Shown piece by piece: positions 62,518-64,000 of a stretch of DNA of 64,000 bases. The DNA lies in contig CAIJFI010000004.1 in the NCBI GenBank assembly GCA_903819975.1, positions 62,001 through 126,000 on the forward strand. The letters are read 5' to 3'. Made by a program: the position numbers and the translations under genes. The notes beneath the pieces were generated by a model that made no database searches, had not been told where the DNA came from, and saw only the letters and a program-made list of their open reading frames with translations. This DNA comes from an uncultured Bacteroidota bacterium. GTDB lineage: Bacteria; Bacteroidota; Bacteroidia; Chitinophagales; Chitinophagaceae. Each line of letters starts with the position of its first letter. Within the stretch, counting starts at the first letter, position 1.

Positions 62518-63591
62518 TTACAGCTTTCCGTAAAGCGCGCGTAATTTTTCACGCGTCATAATGCTTTCCCAATCTTTTCCTAATGCATTTTCCCACAACG
62601 GCTTCATACCTAATGATACATTTATCATTGCATCAAATTGCTCTTCGGTTAAACCAGCGCAAATACCAGTAGGAATTTCAATATTGTTTTTCTCTACCAT
62701 ATATTTAAACTCTTTCACGCCGGCTGGATAATATTCTTCTAGGTGATTCATTACTATACAATTTCCAATACCATGCTTAGTGCCTAACAAAAAGCTTAAA
62801 CCATAGCTTACTGCATGTGCAACACCCACCTGGCTATATGCAATACTCATGCCGCCTGCATAAGAAGCCATCATTAGTTGTTCGTCGCTTTCGTTATCCC
62901 ATTTTTCTTTCTCAACAAACACTTTTCGACACAAATCCAACGCTTTCTCACCATAGCTTCGGCTAAATTCGTTTAAGTACGTTCCTTCTAAGCTTTCGAT
63001 ACAATGTATATAGCAGTCCATACCCGTATAAAAACGCTGGTTGGCTGGTGCATTCTGTGTTAATTCCGGATCTAATATAATTTGTGTGAACGGGGTAAAG
63101 TCTGAATTCATACCTAGTTTACGCACTGGACCTGTTAATACTGTTGTACGACTCACTTCGGCACCCGTTCCACTTAATGTTGGTATACCTACTTTATACA
63201 CGCCCGCCTGTTTTACCAAATCCCATCCTTGATAATCAGCAGAAGAACCCGGATTGGTCATCATTAAGGAAACCGCTTTGGCAAGGTCCATTGCAGACCC
63301 ACCACCAATACCAATGACACCACTCACTTCACCAAACTCTGCTTTTAGCGCTGCAGCTAAAGCGTCTACCTGCTTTGTTTTAGGTTCGTGTGTAACATCA
63401 ACATATATAATTTTATCTTTTCCTCTTAATGGAATTCTTGATGCCAAAGGCTTTCCTACAAAATAATGATCTAAGAAAAATATCATTGGAAAATCTGCCT
63501 TCCTGCGAGGAGCCAATATTTCATCTAATTGATTAAACGCACCACGACCATATACAACATAGTCGACAAGTTTTAAGTTCTTAAACTGCAT
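62518..63591 (-). CDS. kdnB: Iron-containing alcohol dehydrogenase, KdnB-like (Kdo 8-oxidase candidate)
   Basis: A 357-residue group III metal-dependent alcohol dehydrogenase. The nucleotide motif is GIGGGSAMDLAKAVSLM (94-110); metal ligands fit Asp192, His196, His259 and His273 in YTGMDCYIHCIESLEG, VAHAVSYGL and TKHGIGN. The stretches TNPGSSADYQGWDL, GPVRKLGMNSDFTPF and GMDCYIHCIESLEGTYLNEFS closely resemble, from memory, KdnB of Shewanella, which oxidises Kdo at C8 as the first step to 8-amino-Kdo in LPS. The partner aminotransferase KdnA is not in the window, so function is a strong suggestion rather than proof. The upstream neighbour is a sugar-porter gene. Confidence 0.75.
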   Translation of the reverse strand: MQFKNLKLVDYVVYGRGAFNQLDEILAPRRKADFPMIFFLDHYFVGKPLASRIPLRGKDKIIYVDVTHEPKTKQVDALAAALKAEFGEVSGVIGIGGGSAMDLAKAVSLMMTNPGSSADYQGWDLVKQAGVYKVGIPTLSGTGAEVSRTTVLTGPVRKLGMNSDFTPFTQIILDPELTQNAPANQRFYTGMDCYIHCIESLEGTYLNEFSRSYGEKALDLCRKVFVEKEKWDNESDEQLMMASYAGGMSIAYSQVGVAHAVSYGLSFLLGTKHGIGNCIVMNHLEEYYPAGVKEFKYMVEKNNIEIPTGICAGLTEEQFDAMINVSLGMKPLWENALGKDWESIMTREKLRALYGKL

Positions 63592-63628
63592 AGTGATTTT
63601 TTTAATTGTAGGGATACTCTTAAAGGAA

Positions 63629-63663
63629 GAATCCGCTACAAAGATAAACTTTATAGCGGATTC
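63629..63663. promoter_or_regulatory. Promoter box inside a 10-bp palindrome upstream of the KdnB-like gene
   Basis: GAATCCGCTA (63629-63638) and TAGCGGATTC (63654-63663) are perfect inverted repeats 15 nt apart. The minus-strand promoter box TATCTTTG lies at 63639-63646, in the loop. The arrangement suggests an operator; it could instead be a weak terminator for the upstream MFS gene. Confidence 0.55.
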
Positions 63664-63696
63664 GATTACTTGTAACGACTAATTATTATGCCATTA

Positions 63697-64000
63697 CTAT
63701 TTAACTAGTTTCTTTTGTAGGTCTTCTAATGATACCCCTTTTGTTTCAGGCACTTTCACCAAAATCCAAACTAGCTGTAGGGTCATCATTACAGCAAAGA
63801 AGGCAAATATTGGCCAAGGGTTTTCCTTAAATATACCATGTTCACTATCTAAAAACACAGGCGTGATAAGCGTAATTAATGCTGCAAATATCCAATGTAT
63901 ACTTGCGCCAAAAGCCTGTCCCTTTGCGCGTATCTGCGTTGGAAATATTTCGGATATTAAAACCCAAATTACAGCACCTTGTCCAATTGCATGTGCCGCA
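63697..64000 (-). CDS. MFS sugar-porter-family transporter, C-terminal part (cut by window edge)
   Basis: Reading the minus strand from 64000 (after one partial-codon base) gives about 100 codons to a TAG at 63697-63699. The translation contains VLISEIFPTQIRAKGQAFG, the sugar-porter loop, two hydrophobic segments, and the C-terminal VPETKGVSLEDLQKKLVK, a family hallmark (PETKG). Such proteins carry sugars or polyols with protons. The N-terminal half lies beyond the window. The next gene downstream, 105 bp away, is the KdnB-like dehydrogenase. Confidence 0.9.
   Translation of the reverse strand, partial: AAHAIGQGAVIWVLISEIFPTQIRAKGQAFGASIHWIFAALITLITPVFLDSEHGIFKENPWPIFAFFAVMMTLQLVWILVKVPETKGVSLEDLQKKLVK

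Noticed and set aside
1-64000. CRISPR array, toxin-antitoxin pair or known anti-phage system
   Set aside because: No regularly spaced repeats, no Cas, restriction, CBASS, retron or toxin-antitoxin proteins appear in any frame.

Overview
The window is a contiguous piece of a Bacteroidota chromosome. The SusC/SusD pairs, a C-terminal type IX secretion sorting domain, the FecR/ECF-sigma/STN-SusC signalling set, DUF4290, the L13-S9-S2-EF-Ts gene order and repeated TAnnTTTG promoter boxes all point that way. Low G+C and family resemblances suggest Chitinophagaceae, but that is my inference. I see no rRNA, tRNA, CRISPR array, insertion sequence, phage gene or recognisable defence system, and most of the window is ordinary core genome.

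Layout. (1) 1-8415: a glycan-use locus with the start of a SusD lipoprotein (cut by the window edge), a SusC transporter, a large secreted GH13 amylase with a T9SS tail, a GH53 beta-1,4-galactanase lipoprotein and a divergent secreted esterase. (2) 8422-14496: galactokinase, a TolC-like protein and pyrH, then the rplM-rpsI-rpsB-tsf operon. (3) 14788-29963: housekeeping and metabolic genes (amidohydrolase, GDPD, recO, pheS, DUF4290, S10 peptidase, gmk-SDR-M20, lysS, an RluE-like synthase, an lpxD-like gene, a sugar-nucleotide-type dehydrogenase, SCO and MerC). (4) 29988-42557: cysS, a membrane EEP hydrolase, an active/inactive rhomboid pair, rlmD, a TlpA-like thioredoxin, metF, lptB, a GH3-family protein, fabG, adk and msrB. 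(5) 42681-49362: a second SusC/SusD pair with FecR and an ECF sigma factor. (6) 49492-56452: glycosyltransferase, mnmH, acyltransferase, OmpA, UvrD/PcrA and NifU. (7) 56688-62353: a complete RND efflux operon. (8) 62518-64000: a KdnB-like alcohol dehydrogenase (possible 8-amino-Kdo synthesis) and the C-terminus of a sugar-porter MFS protein.

How the genes work together. In the first locus, GH53 and GH13 would cut galactan and alpha-glucan at the cell surface, SusC/SusD would import the oligosaccharides, and GalK could phosphorylate released galactose. The second locus carries its own regulatory chain: STN-SusC in the outer membrane, FecR in the inner membrane, sigma factor in the cytoplasm. 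The RND operon encodes adaptor, pump and outer-membrane factor, with pump and factor genes overlapping by 8 bp.

The most interesting signals are small and mostly non-coding: paired palindromes upstream of the amylase; a 48-nt near-perfect hairpin between rpsB and tsf; a duplicated 33-bp imperfect palindrome between DUF4290 and the S10 peptidase; a promoter box inside a 10-bp palindrome upstream of the KdnB-like gene; a group of genes whose promoter box sits 3-5 nt before the start codon, predicting leaderless mRNAs; a 430-bp AT-rich intergenic region with an orphan terminator and DnaA-box-like sequences; and a rhomboid paralogue that has lost both catalytic residues. I did not find a convincing undescribed multi-gene system.
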